NCBI RefSeq assembly: GCF_008831285.2
Contig: NC_045143.1
Location: 19,119,655 to 19,183,654, forward strand
DNA from: Nymphaea colorata
Taxonomy: Eukaryota; Streptophyta; Magnoliopsida; Nymphaeales; Nymphaeaceae
Direction of reading: 5' to 3'
Length of the DNA: 64,000 bases
Shown here in pieces: positions 51,058 through 61,257 of this stretch. A program made the translations under genes and the position numbers. The notes beneath the pieces were generated by a model, which worked only from the letters and a program-made list of their open reading frames with translations, was not told where the DNA came from and did not search any database. Within the stretch, counting starts at the first letter, position 1, and every line of letters begins with the position of its first letter.

Positions 51058-52634
51058 TCATAAATCAAAAAATTGATCTTTCCCCAAGGCTTTTGTGAAT
51101 ATGTCTGCAATTTGGCCAGAAGAATTGACGTATCTAGTGGTCAGGCACCCTGAAGTGGTCATTTCATGCACATAATGATAATCAATCTGAATATGTTTTG
51201 AACGATTGTATAAAACTTTTTTTTGTGCTAAATAAAGTGTGCTGACATTATCACAATGAAGAATAGGTGCTTTCGCAATTGGAATGCCAATATGTCGAAG
51301 GATTTGAAGAAGCCAAGTCAATTCTGCAGTTGTTGATGCCGTGGAGCGATATTTAACCTCGGTGCTGGATCGAGCGATGGTGGATTGCTTCTTTGCACTC
51401 CATGAAATACAGTTTGCTCCTAGAAAATTATAGTACCCTGTTGTGGATATTCTGGTAAGATGGCATCTGGCCCAATCCGCATCGAAGAATGCATATACAT
51501 CTATGGTGCTTTGAGAGAGGAGATGAATTCCATAATCAGTAATTCCTTTGATATAGCTGAGAATATGCTTGGGAATGTTTAAGTGTGCTTGAGTAGCATT
51601 TTGCATAAATTGACTGATGAAATTTACTGAAAAGGATATCTCTGGTTGGGTGATTGTCAGGTACTGTAATGATCCAACGATGACGCGATAAATGGTGGGA
51701 TCAAGATATAGTGAAGTATCCAGAAGATCTAATTTAGCTGCCATAGGAGTGCTCATTGGTTTGCGATCAAGCATTTGAGCTGGTTCCAAAATGTCTTGAG
51801 CATATTTTGTTTGATTGAGAAAGAGGTCATTGCAGGTGTGCAAAACTTCAATCCCAAGAAAATAGCATAGCTGTCCTATATCTTTCACTGGAAATTCAAC
51901 TTGAAGCTTGGAAAGAAAATTCTGAATTAAGCTGGAAGAGATGCATGTAAGAACCATACCATCAACATACATTGAGAGAATAAGGCAATCACTATTTTCA
52001 TGAAACGTGAACATGGATGGATCTGAATAGCAGCTCCAGAATCCGTAAGCGAAAAGGAAATCACTTAGTCGTTGAAACCACACTCTAGACGCTTGCTTTA
52101 GTCCATATAATGCCTTTTGAAGACGACAAACATGATGCGGTAGGAGAGGAACTTCAAATCCTGAAAGTTGAGACATATAGATTTTTTCATGAAGCGATCC
52201 ATGTAGGAAGGCATTTTTGACATCTAATTGTTTGATGCTCCAGTTGAAAATGGTAGCAATAAAAAGTACAAGTCGTATAGTAGTGGGTCAAATGACGGGA
52301 GAGAATGTCTCTTGATAATTGATTCCTTCAACTTGTGTGAAATCCGGGCAACCAGGTGTGTCTTTAGCCGATCAAGACTTCCATCTGCTTTGAGTTTAGA
52401 TTTAAAGACCTACTTAGATCCAACGACGTTTATGTTGGGTTCTCTTGGAACTAGTTCCCATGTATTATTGGATCTCAATGCAGTCATTTCTTCTTCCATC
52501 GCTGCTCTCCACCCATCATGTTTTCGAGCTTGTTTGACTCTTTTGGGCTCTTTGGGAATGCTGGAATAAGTGATATGAACATTGGCATATTTGGAATTAG
52601 GTTTGTGAATGCCCGCCATAGCTCTAGAAGTCAT
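51058..52634 (-). pseudogene. Copia 4 reverse transcriptase and RNase H
   Basis: Linker/RT start at 52634-52410 (WRAAMEEEMTALRSNNTWEL). After disrupted sequence (52180-52410) an open stretch from 52176 has [35 protein letters not shown], and RNase H blocks ADWARCHLTRIS, CDNVST and IADIFTKAL. The catalytic YVDD appears as YVDG (MYVDGMVLT): the second Asp is Gly, which should abolish polymerase activity. The stretch ends at 51058. Confidence 0.9.
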
Positions 52635-52637
52635 CGT

Positions 52638-53913
52638 TCAATTTTCTGGAGACGATGATCGGGTCATAGTTCTAGTTACTATAGTTTGAGTTTCCATAGA
52701 GTTTGATGGAAGACTAGTGATACTTGTTGTTTCTAAAGTATGTAAGCTAGATGGAGCTGATAGCGTTGGATCAGGTGGATCGGTTGGATCAGCATTTGTA
52801 GGGAGAGATCTAGCATCTAACATGTTTTGTTGAATATCATCATAGATATTCAGACGTGGATCTGGTGTAGGGCTGGAACAAGGTTTGAGATGATCTGATG
52901 TTAATGTGGTTCCATCACTTGAAGCCTCGATATCGACAAAAGATATAAAATCACTCTCAATGTCGTCATCCTTGTAGAGAGAAGATAGATTTTTGAAAGG
53001 GAGTGAATTTTCATAAAAAACAACTTGCCTTGATATGTATAGACATCTAGAGTTTGGTTCGAAGCATTTGTAACATTTATAAAGTGTGTTATATCCGATA
53101 AATACACATGGAACAGATTTAGGGTGACATTCGTTCTTGGTATATCCCCTCAAATATGAAAAGTACCTGCTGCCAAAAATGTGCATGTTGGAATAATCAA
53201 GATCCTGTTAAACAATATGGAGAAAGGTGACTGCATACTCAATGTTGCGGTGGGTAGCCTGTTCATTAGAAAGACAACAGTTGAGAAAGCGTTAGTCCAA
53301 AAACTCTTTGGTGCATTGGAATGAAAGAGCAATGTTAGACCCAATTCAGTGACAGAGCGATGCTTGCGCCCTGCTTTGCCATTTTGCTCAGGTGTCTTGG
53401 GGCAGGAGTATTGCCGTTTAATTCAAAGATCATCGAGGTATGCTATGAAGTGAGAGTTAGTATATTCACCGCCACCATCACTTTGGAAAACTTTTATTTT
53501 CCTGTCAAACTGACACTCAACCATTTTGTGAAAATGAACAAAGGCATCAAAAAAATCAGATTTGTGCCTTAGTGGGTAAAACCATGTAAAATGACTATTG
53601 TCATCGACAGCTATAGCGTAAAACTGATTTGTGCCATTTTTTTCAGTGGTAAAGAACCAATATCATCTTCAATAAAAGGCAGTTTGCGAGATTTTTCCAT
53701 TTGACAACTCGCACAAATCGAAAGAGAACCATTAGGTAAAACATCAATATACTTCTGGTTTTTCAGAAAAGATAGAACACCAGATTGAGGATGTCCCAAT
53801 CGAGCATGCCAAGACTCTTCCGTCGCCTGCCGAAAACGTGATGAAAAGAAGGCTTTATGGTTGCCATTGTTTTTTACTTCAAAGAGACTGACTTGTTCAG
53901 TTCTTGTTGCCAC
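52638..53913 (-). pseudogene. Copia 4 integrase
   Basis: Zinc-binding start WHARLGHPQSGVL and CASCQMEKSRKLPF (53913-53611), core remnants between 53600 and 53350 in broken frames, WTNAFSTVVFLMNRLPT (53344-53150), and a C-terminal block GCXXF-like/VPCVFIGYN with a Ser/Thr/Pro-rich linker (53186-52638). Multiple frame changes show inactivity. Confidence 0.87.
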
Positions 53914-53946
53914 TATTCTGCTCGTCCTCTTGTCCTTTAAGTTGCA

Positions 53947-54303
53947 TCAACCAGAGGTGAATTCAAAATCATATGAAAAATTGTTAGTCAATTTACTAAC
54001 AGAAATAAGACCTTTAGTGAGACAAGGAACATAGAGAACATCTTTAAGAGAAAGATTTGGATAAATATCAGCTTGTCCAATGTGTGTGATTGGGATACGC
54101 TGCCTGTTCCCAACAACAACTGTATCGGAGCCAAAATAAGGAGAGATGTTCTTAAGTTTACCTGCGTCCCCTGTCATATGTGTTGTAGCTCCAATATCAA
54201 CTAGCCATCCGGAATCTTGTGGGTCATTTATAGTGAGAGCTGCAAGGGCTTGAGTAGCATCTTTCGCTTGGAAGGAATGATTAAACCGATTGTAACATTT
54301 CAT
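53947..54303 (-). pseudogene. Copia 4 protease
   Basis: Reads SGWLVDIGATTHMTGDAGKL; the usual D-S/T-G-A triad is DIGA here, with the catalytic Asp kept and the next residue altered. The DVLYVPCLTKGLISVSKL block follows. The frame stops at about 53947. Confidence 0.85.
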
Positions 54304-55127
54304 GGCAGAATGGTTCTTCTTGTTACAAATTTGACATATAATACCTTTGGATGAATTGGAAGAGGTGGCTGCCCCATCGAATTTTGGCGATTGAGGCAGA
54401 TTTGCCTTGTAGCCTGTTTGAGAAGGATTTGGATTGTAACCACCTCCATGAGAGGGATTAAAGTTGTATCCCCCTCCGTGTCCCCCTCTGTTGTGTCATC
54501 CTCGCCCTCGTGAGATCTGGTAAGTGCCCCGGGATCTGTTTTGGCCATCACATTGGGCATAGAAGGCAACTTGGGGCGAGGTGTTGGAATTGAGAAATTT
54601 GTTTCTCACTTCTAGACTCTGTAACAAAGATACCAATTCTTTGTGACAAGGAACTAGTGGCTTGAGCATGGCCATAACGAAAGGCTCGTAGCCTTTTCCT
54701 AGTCCTTGGAGAAGCCAAAAGGCTTTCTCTTTCTCCAACAGATTTTCCTATGACAGCCAAGTCATCACATATAACTTTGAACTTGGTGACATAGACTTTA
54801 AGGGCGTCGTTACCCTTTTTCCATGTCCTAAGCATGTGAGTAAGATGAAATCCCCATTCTTAGGATTCTTGGGCAAAAGCATCAACAACTTGGGAATGGA
54901 GATCAGCTGTTGCGGATCTGTAGGATCGACAATATGGCTTTGTGGACAGAGGTTGAACCAGTCAGAAAACCCTCCATGTCCTGACTTTCAATGATTGCAA
55001 GAATTTGTGTTTTCCATAATAAGTTATTGTGCGTCAGTTTCAGATAAACAAAATTGGACACGCTCAAATTCAGTGGATAAGGATAGAGCATGCTAGTAGA
55101 TGAGGCTCCTGAAGAAGAAGGGGCCAT
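54300..55127 (-). pseudogene. Copia 4 gag
   Basis: The likely start is ATG at 55127 (MAPSSSGASSTS). LKLTHNNLLWKTQILAII matches the UBN2/gag-polypeptide of plant copia elements, and FWLLQGLGKGYEPFVMAML lies about 54720. The region then becomes Gly/Asn/Arg-rich with a CX2C-type remnant near 54330. At least three frame changes occur. Confidence 0.82.
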
Positions 55128-55504
55128 GGTTTCTGAGGCTGAAACAACCTCCAAAACAAGGATCTGCGACACAGAAAACAGGTTGCCGGAAATCGATAGA
55201 TTCCAGCCGGCTCCGGCATCGAACAGGGTCGAGCTCCAGTCCGTTGGAAATGTAACTTCCAGACAATGCTACAGGTCCGATTTCACGGCAAGAGGACACT
55301 GGTGGAGTTAACGCCGATTTTTTTGAAGTTTGGAGGGGGAACTTGGGTACCCGCCAGGTTTCTAGTGCTCCTCGCCTGAAACAGGGGCAACTTCACTGAT
55401 CTATAGATTTGCACTCGCGGCTCCGATTTACCTGTTCTATGGCTCGTTGGAACCGCACGGATGTGAAAAAGGATGAGCCCACTCTTACAGCTATCCAACA
55501 CTCA

Positions 55505-56151
55505 TATCGAAAGATATGCCTTGAGAGACGAGAGAAGGAACACAGGATTAACGTGGTTCGGTTGGAGAGAACTTACATCTACAATCACAAAAAAAATGCT
55601 CCCTTGCTGTTTTTCTTGCTTGTCCCTATGTACATCAATACGTTACATAGAGCAGCATGAGGCTGCAGAAATCACCCTGTAACCAATGAGAAGAGATTTT
55701 TGGTCATAATGATTTCATCGGTTTCTTTCTTTCCTTCTAACGTTCCAACTTGATAAATGTGAGCCAATTCAGCATCATTATGATCCTTCTTTTTCTCTTT
55801 TCTTCTTATCGTTTCATCAGGATCATTTTCTTTTTCTCCTTGCATTTCAGTGTGAGAAACGTGGGCCAGATCAGGATTATTGTGGTTGGCGCATGATAAC
55901 CGACACCGTCCATTTGTTGAGGCCATTACTGAATGATGTTGCATAGGGCATTTTCTGCTTTCATTTTGGTTGTAGTAGTGTTAGGCATTTCAGCATTTGA
56001 ATGAAAACTTCCATTTTGTCCCTTGCAACTGTCGATGCCATAGCTGGACGTTGCAGTTGATTTGGTCGTTACATTATTTGATTGAAAACTTCCTTGTTGG
56101 CTTGATCTCTCATGATTGCCGTGAGCCAGATTTGAACGTTTTTCTTTGATA
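55505..56151 (-). repeat. 5' LTR of copia element 4
   Basis: About 647 bp, matching 50349-51016 with scattered substitutions and small indels. The long frame seen in the other LTR is split here into two frames (55672-55944 and 55926-56264). Confidence 0.82.
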
Positions 56152-56163
56152 GGTATGATATTA

Positions 56164-56458
56164 CAGCATTGTTGATGAGGACGTTGATCCTTCCAAAGAC
56201 GGCCCAGGCCTTCTTGACGACCTCCACGCTGACATCGAGCTGTAAGGCCACCGCGCTGCCACATCTCGCCTGCCGGTCACGCATGGCATTGATCTCGTCA
56301 CTGAGGGACTGGAGGAGGGTGGTCCTGCGGGCTGCGGCCACGACGTTGCAGCCGGCCTTGACAGGGTCGAGGCAGAACTCACAGCCGAGCCCCGAAGATG
56401 CTCCGGCCACCATCACCACCTTCCCTTCCAACTGACTCTATGGCAACTCCCACTCCAT
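56164..56458 (-). pseudogene. FabG-like short-chain dehydrogenase, exon 1 (nonsense at codon 7)
   Basis: ATG at 56458 gives MEWELP, then TAG (56438-56440), then the conserved LEGKVVMVAGASSGLG. The Rossmann cofactor motif is AGASSGLG (the family has TGASSGLG). GCNVVAAARR, LQLDVS and FGRINVLINNA follow. About 8 codons seem to be missing after LQLDVS relative to relatives. The exon is 295 nt and ends in phase 1 (GCT G), matching exon 2 at 44377-44606. The donor reads G|TAATATC instead of G|GTAATATC, so one G of the splice site appears lost. These defects plus the copia insertion 8-13 bp downstream indicate a pseudogene. Relatives are cytosolic or plastid NAD(P)H oxidoreductases of uncertain substrate. 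Confidence 0.87.
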
Positions 56459-58350
56459 TTCCTTCTCCTTCCCTCGGTGGAACAAGAGCCATAGACTGCT
56501 GGAGCAATTTATAGATGAAAGCAACGGGCATGGTGTGTTGGATGCCCACAACACGGGAGGTTTTCTTTACGTTTTGTCATCCTTTTAGGGGTTTTTATAA
56601 TTACATGTACCCAAAAATGTATACAACGTTTGAATTCGGATTCCGGGTACCACAAATAAACTGTTGGTTAACCACAAAAGGTCGGGCACTGATTATTGGA
56701 CAAAGTAGCAGTTTTGTGAGTGTTGCCCTCAAAAATTGGGGCATGTTTTAAAGTAATATAATAAATCTACCTCAATTTTTAGGCAAAATCCCTTAGATAC
56801 TCACAAACTATTCCTTTGTCCAAACAGCCCTTTAGTTTCGTCGGCTTGCTTTATTTTTTTTTCTCATATTTTTTGGCCAAATGCTGATAGTCGGCTCCCT
56901 CTCTCATCTTTATATATACGTTCTGTCTCTCAGAAAATAGAAAATGTTGACAGGTTATGGGAAATTAGAAAAAAAAATGTAAAACACTTTGAATAAAGGT
57001 GGGCATTGAATTGGGTACTCAATGATAGTGCTGTTAAGAAGGGATTTGGGCAACAAAATTATATTTTTGATTAATTTTTTTATAAATTCCAATTATAGTT
57101 TACAAAATTTTTACATAAAAATTACAATAAACTTTCTTGTCCTTTTTCCTTTCAAAATCACAGTTGGGTCAAGCCAAGCTCGACCAGCCAGTTTTATCAA
57201 TTGAAATAAGGCTCGATCAGTCCTTAGTTTCTTGGCAAGCCGCTCAAATATATAAAATGCCTTGATCAGAAAGCACACAGATGGTGAAAATTTAATGTCA
57301 TGAAAACAAACTATGGGCGCCTTAAAGTTTGTCGATTACTTTGAGGTGTATTTGGAGGAAAGAAGGAACCAAGTATAGGAGCTAGGAACTGTTCACTGCA
57401 GGAACCGAACTACAGTTTCAAAATTTTATTGGAGCTGAAATATAGCATTTCAAAATTTTTACGAAGTTTTTAAAATTTACATGTAAAATTTTTATTTTCT
57501 AAAAATCAAAAGGAGGGAAGCCATGGCCCCTGCCAGGTCCCCTTGCAGCTGCTTAGTCTAGTCGATTTTATGCGAATTAAGCTAGTGAAACACGATCCGA
57601 CATCCATTAAAATTTTTTAATCGACCTTTGAGCTTCTTAATGAATGACCTGAGCTTCAGATTAATTTGAACCTCGTTCAGGTGTGCCTGATCCAAATTCA
57701 AAATATGGCTGCAAGAACAGATCCAAATTCAAAATATGGCTCCATGGAAAAAAAATTTGTGGCTCTGCCCGTGATATCTTGTTATGTATTTGCACGATTT
57801 TTTTTTTGAAGGATTTCAATTTTGGTTACTATCTATGTACATGTTGGTGCCCCTTTGTAGAAATTTAATTTCCAGCTCCACCGACAGGCTGGAACTGAAC
57901 TTCACGGATCTGGGCCTGGCATGACAAAGCGATGCTTTATATATGTTTGTACGTATGCAGACATTAACGTACATGAAATGAATGAATTTGATCAGATCTT
58001 TTCCCCCACAACTAAGTTTCCTATATCATTTTCGATCTGTAATATTCTTTACCATTTATTTATGTATCTGAGATTTGGATCAAATCCCAACTTGCCATAC
58101 TATATAACAGTGCGTGTCAGGAAAACATCCACTATGCCCACATGTCCGTCACAAACGAAATGGTGGGCATTGTGAATATAGATCTTAGACACTTAGATGG
58201 TATATAGATCTTAGACACTTAGATAATATAGATACGGAATAATTTCAAACTTTAATCTTTTATATATAGATTGACGATTAAGAGAAAAACATGAAGAAGA
58301 AAATTTTTCTTCTTGCTTTTCTCCCGACTGTTGATTTGTAAAAAATAAAG

Positions 58351-58353
<3 letters not shown>

Positions 58354-58415
<62 letters not shown>

Positions 58416-58437
58416 GTGTGTGTGTGTGTGGGTGTGT
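58354..58437. repeat. (TA)30(TG)n compound microsatellite
   Basis: TA tract 58354-58413 followed by TG repeats with a GG interruption. Confidence 0.95.
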
Positions 58438-58592
58438 ACAATATGTATTATATATATACAACATAATATATAATATATATAATGTTATATACAATATGTA
58501 CATATATGTGTATATGAATACGTTACATATAACACAATATATGTATAATATGTATTCATATAACGTGCATACACATGTTACATGTAGGACAT

Positions 58593-58595
<3 letters not shown>

Positions 58596-58631
<36 letters not shown>
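58596..58631. repeat. (TA)n microsatellite
   Basis: TA tract of about 36 bp. Confidence 0.95.
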
Positions 58632-58634
<3 letters not shown>

Positions 58635-58921
58635 ATTATTTGAGTGGTGGCCTGCTATCAGAGCATCTTAAATCATGCCGTTATCATGCACCTAACCCGT
58701 TAAATCATCAAGCTTTTGTAGTGCAGCCGTGAGGCTGTGTGGAAATCGAATATTGGAACCGGTGGATCCAGGCTTATTGGATTTTTTCTAGACTGATGTA
58801 TATGCATCGAAGGCAATGGTTCTGGGTGCATGGAACATGTATCCTCATCACGAATTTTTATTGCAATGCAACCTTACCGGCTGGTCTATTATTTAATTTA
58901 AGAGTACAGGATTTGTTTGTC

Positions 58922-59015
58922 AGCCTTGATTTCACCCCTTGGATGGATTTGATCTTATTTACTTGGGTAGCCTTGATTTCACCCCTTGGATGAATTTGAT
59001 CTTATTTACTTGGGT
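58922..59015. repeat. 47-bp tandem duplication
   Basis: Units 58922-58968 and 58969-59015 begin AGCCTTGATTTCACCCCTTG and differ at one base. Confidence 0.95.
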
Positions 59016-59033
59016 ACCCACCCTGTGCTCAGG

Positions 59034-59295
59034 GTTTGTTTGGATGGACTGAAAGAGAAGGGAAGAAAAGGAAAAGGTAGTCAATTCTGTGTTTGGTTGT
59101 TGGTTGGGTAATTGAGAGAAAAAAAGGAAGGAAAAAAAAAAAAGTTTGGTTGCAAGGGGAATGAATGAAATTGAATGAAAAAGAGATGATAACTCAATGT
59201 AAATCCAATCTCTCCAAAATTAAAACGATTATGATGGAAAGGGAAACAACTATTTCTTTTATTTCCTTTCTTTTCCATCCAAATAAGGTTTATAG
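59034..59295. mobile_element. Foldback/MITE-like element (tentative)
   Basis: Left arm TTTGTTTGGATGGACTGAAAG is mirrored by the inverted right arm TTATTTGGATGGAAAAGAAAG at about 59267-59288. No clear target duplication; purine-rich interior. Confidence 0.35.
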
Positions 59296-59771
59296 TCATT
59301 TTTATGGTTTCCTTTCCTCTCATTTTCCTCCCCATTTCCTTTCTGTCCATCCCTCCATTTTCATTTTTATCTTTGCCAAAGCTTGTTTTTTTGTGAACAA
59401 AGAGTGCTACCATTAATCATACTAGTGCATGAAATTTAGTGCACCAATATATAACCAGCTTTATGGGCTTTTAGGCTCTATAGTTGCCCTTCTGGATGTC
59501 TGAGATGGAGGATATAAATCTTTCACGGTGATCTTCTTTTGAAGAAGAAAACGAGTAGACGTGAACATTGAGTTCGCTAGAAAACAGTGTATTCTAGTCA
59601 TGATGAGGAGCGAGTTACAAGCACTTTTATGGTTAAGGGGAGGATGTTTGATAACAGAAATTTTATGTTCCTTCAAACACATAATGCACTCGTGAAACCA
59701 CAGAGTTAACAGGTTGAACAAAAACTATGGGCAAAAGTTCGCACTCTTGCCCAAGAAATCTTCAACACGAA

Positions 59772-60092
59772 GGGGCGTTTGGATGACAACATCTGTATCG
59801 TAGTTTTGTAAAAGCTAAGCTTTATAAAAACTAAGTTTTTTAATGAGTTCTAAAAACCTTGTGTTTGTTATCGAAAACCTAGTTTTTGAATAATCTAAAT
59901 GGACCAGGTTTTTCACTTTCATTTACAAAATCAGGTTTTGTTAAAACTAATTTTTTTTCAGACCCATTTTTTATGACATTTGAACACTTCAAATCCTGGT
60001 TTTAAAGGTAAAACCAAAATTTGCCCCCAACACCTAGTTTTATTGGCAAAATGTAACAAAACCTGGTTTTTGAAGTACCACCCAAACACCCC
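59772..60092. mobile_element. MITE-like element with GGGGYGTTTGG termini
   Basis: The left end GGGGCGTTTGGATGACA (59772) is matched in inverted orientation by GGGGTGTTTGGGTGGTA (ending 60092). Inner sequence contains several AACCTGGTTTT/AAAACCTAG-like inverted copies. I found no convincing target-site duplication, so the superfamily is open. Confidence 0.5.
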
Positions 60093-60198
60093 GGTAGTCT
60101 TTTACGTCACACAATGTGACATAGTTAAAACTCAAAGAATGAAAATCCCATAAAACGCCCCCTCGGTCTTCTAGGCATCTTGCGTTTGGTCGGAGTCC

Positions 60199-60282
60199 TA
60201 GCCTCTTTTTTGAATTACAAAAACAACTCCCTGCTTCTACTAGCCTCTTTTCTGAATTACAAAAACAACTCCCTGCTTCTAC
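60199..60282. repeat. 42-bp tandem duplication
   Basis: Units 60199-60240 and 60241-60282 start TAGCCTCTTTT and differ at one base. Confidence 0.95.
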
Positions 60283-60354
60283 TACGTACGTACTACAAAA
60301 CTTCTTTTTTATTACTTCCATGGTCATGCCTCATGGCACAGCAACGCAAGCATA

Positions 60355-61000
60355 ATGGTGACACAGTTGGTTATATGCATCATATTAGTGTATGAAATTT
60401 TCTTCTGTCATTATAGTTAATGACAAAAATACCCTTTATTTACACAAAACAAACAAGTTTTTGATAAGATAAAAATGAAAAAAAAATAAAATGATTACAA
60501 AGGATATGTTTTTTTTTTAATTATAAAAACATCCATCTTTTTTTTACTGAGTATGTAAGTTGTGCATATATAACATGCACTTATATGACAAAGCTGGTTA
60601 TATGCGCCATACTCGTGCACAAAATTTAGTGCACCAATGATAAAATACCCTCATTCACACAAAAAAACAAATGCACAAAATTTAGTGCACCAATGATAAA
60701 AGTACCCTCATTCACACAAAAAAACAAACACAAGTTTATGGTAAAAAAAAATGTAAATAAAAAAAGGTGAAATGACTACAAACGTCATGTTTTTTTAAAT
60801 TATAAAAACATTCTCCTTTTGCTAAGACACAACTTTTATTAAATGTGACAAAGTTTATATTATCCATTTCACATGCGCTGGGATGGTTAACGACAAAAGC
60901 GCACTTGATTCACACAATAAAAACAAGTTTTTGGTAAGGTAAAAGTGAAATGATTATAAAAAACATGCTTTCTAAAAATTACGAAAACATCCTCTATTTT
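60355..61000. repeat. Degenerate repeats upstream of P450 exon 1
   Basis: A block of about 200 bp recurs roughly three times (60355-60540, 60595-60820, 60880-61000). Its order is ACCCT-ATTCACACAA, AACAAGTTTTTGGTAAG, GTGAAATGATTACAAA, AACATG-TTTTTAAATTATAAAAACATCC. A closer duplication of about 56 bp sits inside it (60616-60671 and 60672-60728). Confidence 0.7.
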
Positions 61001-61257
61001 TTACAGTGTTAAACTGTGGAGCAACCTTTACTATCAATGTAAACCCTGAAGCCCACAACATGGTGGTTGCTGGGTCCCACCTGGTTCAAAGGAGCCCCCC
61101 ATTCCATAAACGTGGGCTCCACACCATAAACGTTCAAATTAAGCAGCCATTGTTGGTTCGTCGTTTTGACACTGTATCTCCAGGTACGTCTTTTCCCTGC
61201 TGTACTGTAGCTATCAGCCTCTTCCTCCTCCACTATTTCATGACCTCTGATCGCACC

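Larger units (their letters stand above)
50349..56151 (-). mobile_element. Ty1/copia retrotransposon with TA...TA LTR ends
   Basis: Two LTRs (50349-51016 and 55505-56151) flank gag, protease, integrase, RT and RNase H on the minus strand. In element orientation the LTRs start TATCAAAG/TATTAAAG and end CTTTCGATA/CTTTTTTA, so they lack the usual TG...CA. TA...TA is one of the known non-canonical LTR motifs reported mostly for copia. A purine tract (GTTTGTGGGGGCA on the minus strand) abuts the 3' LTR. Flanking 5-mers are AGTAT (50344-50348) and GGTAT (56152-56156), one mismatch. The insertion lies about 8-13 bp past the exon 1 boundary of the SDR pseudogene. Coding parts are broken by stops and frameshifts. 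Confidence 0.85.
44607..56163 (-). other. SDR intron 1, swollen by transposons (11.6 kb)
   Basis: This lies between exon 1 and exon 2 of the SDR pseudogene. It holds three SINE-like copies, a 1.4-kb hAT element and a 5.8-kb copia element, listed separately. The rest (about 45050-46020, 46270-47370, 48800-49200, 49440-50340) is AT-rich without recognisable genes. One part near 45730-45840 has a GGGGTTGTTTGATTTGG motif typical of MITE ends. The string AGTAGAAAATGGGGTTTCAT occurs twice (45221 and 45486). Confidence 0.7.
56459..58921. other. Stretch without gene
   Basis: Upstream side of the SDR pseudogene. AT-rich, with a 22-bp direct repeat (GATCCAAATTCAAAATATGG at 57689 and 57720), (TA)n(TG)n at 58354-58437 and (TA)n at 58596-58631. 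A patch at 57500-57560 (GCCATGGCCCCTGCCAGG) resembles the sequence near 63800-63830 in reverse complement. No coding sequence or clear SDR promoter recognised. Confidence 0.55.

Noticed and set aside
56161-56435. Plus-strand and alternative minus-strand frames over SDR exon 1
   Set aside because: Out of frame with the recognisable SDR motifs.
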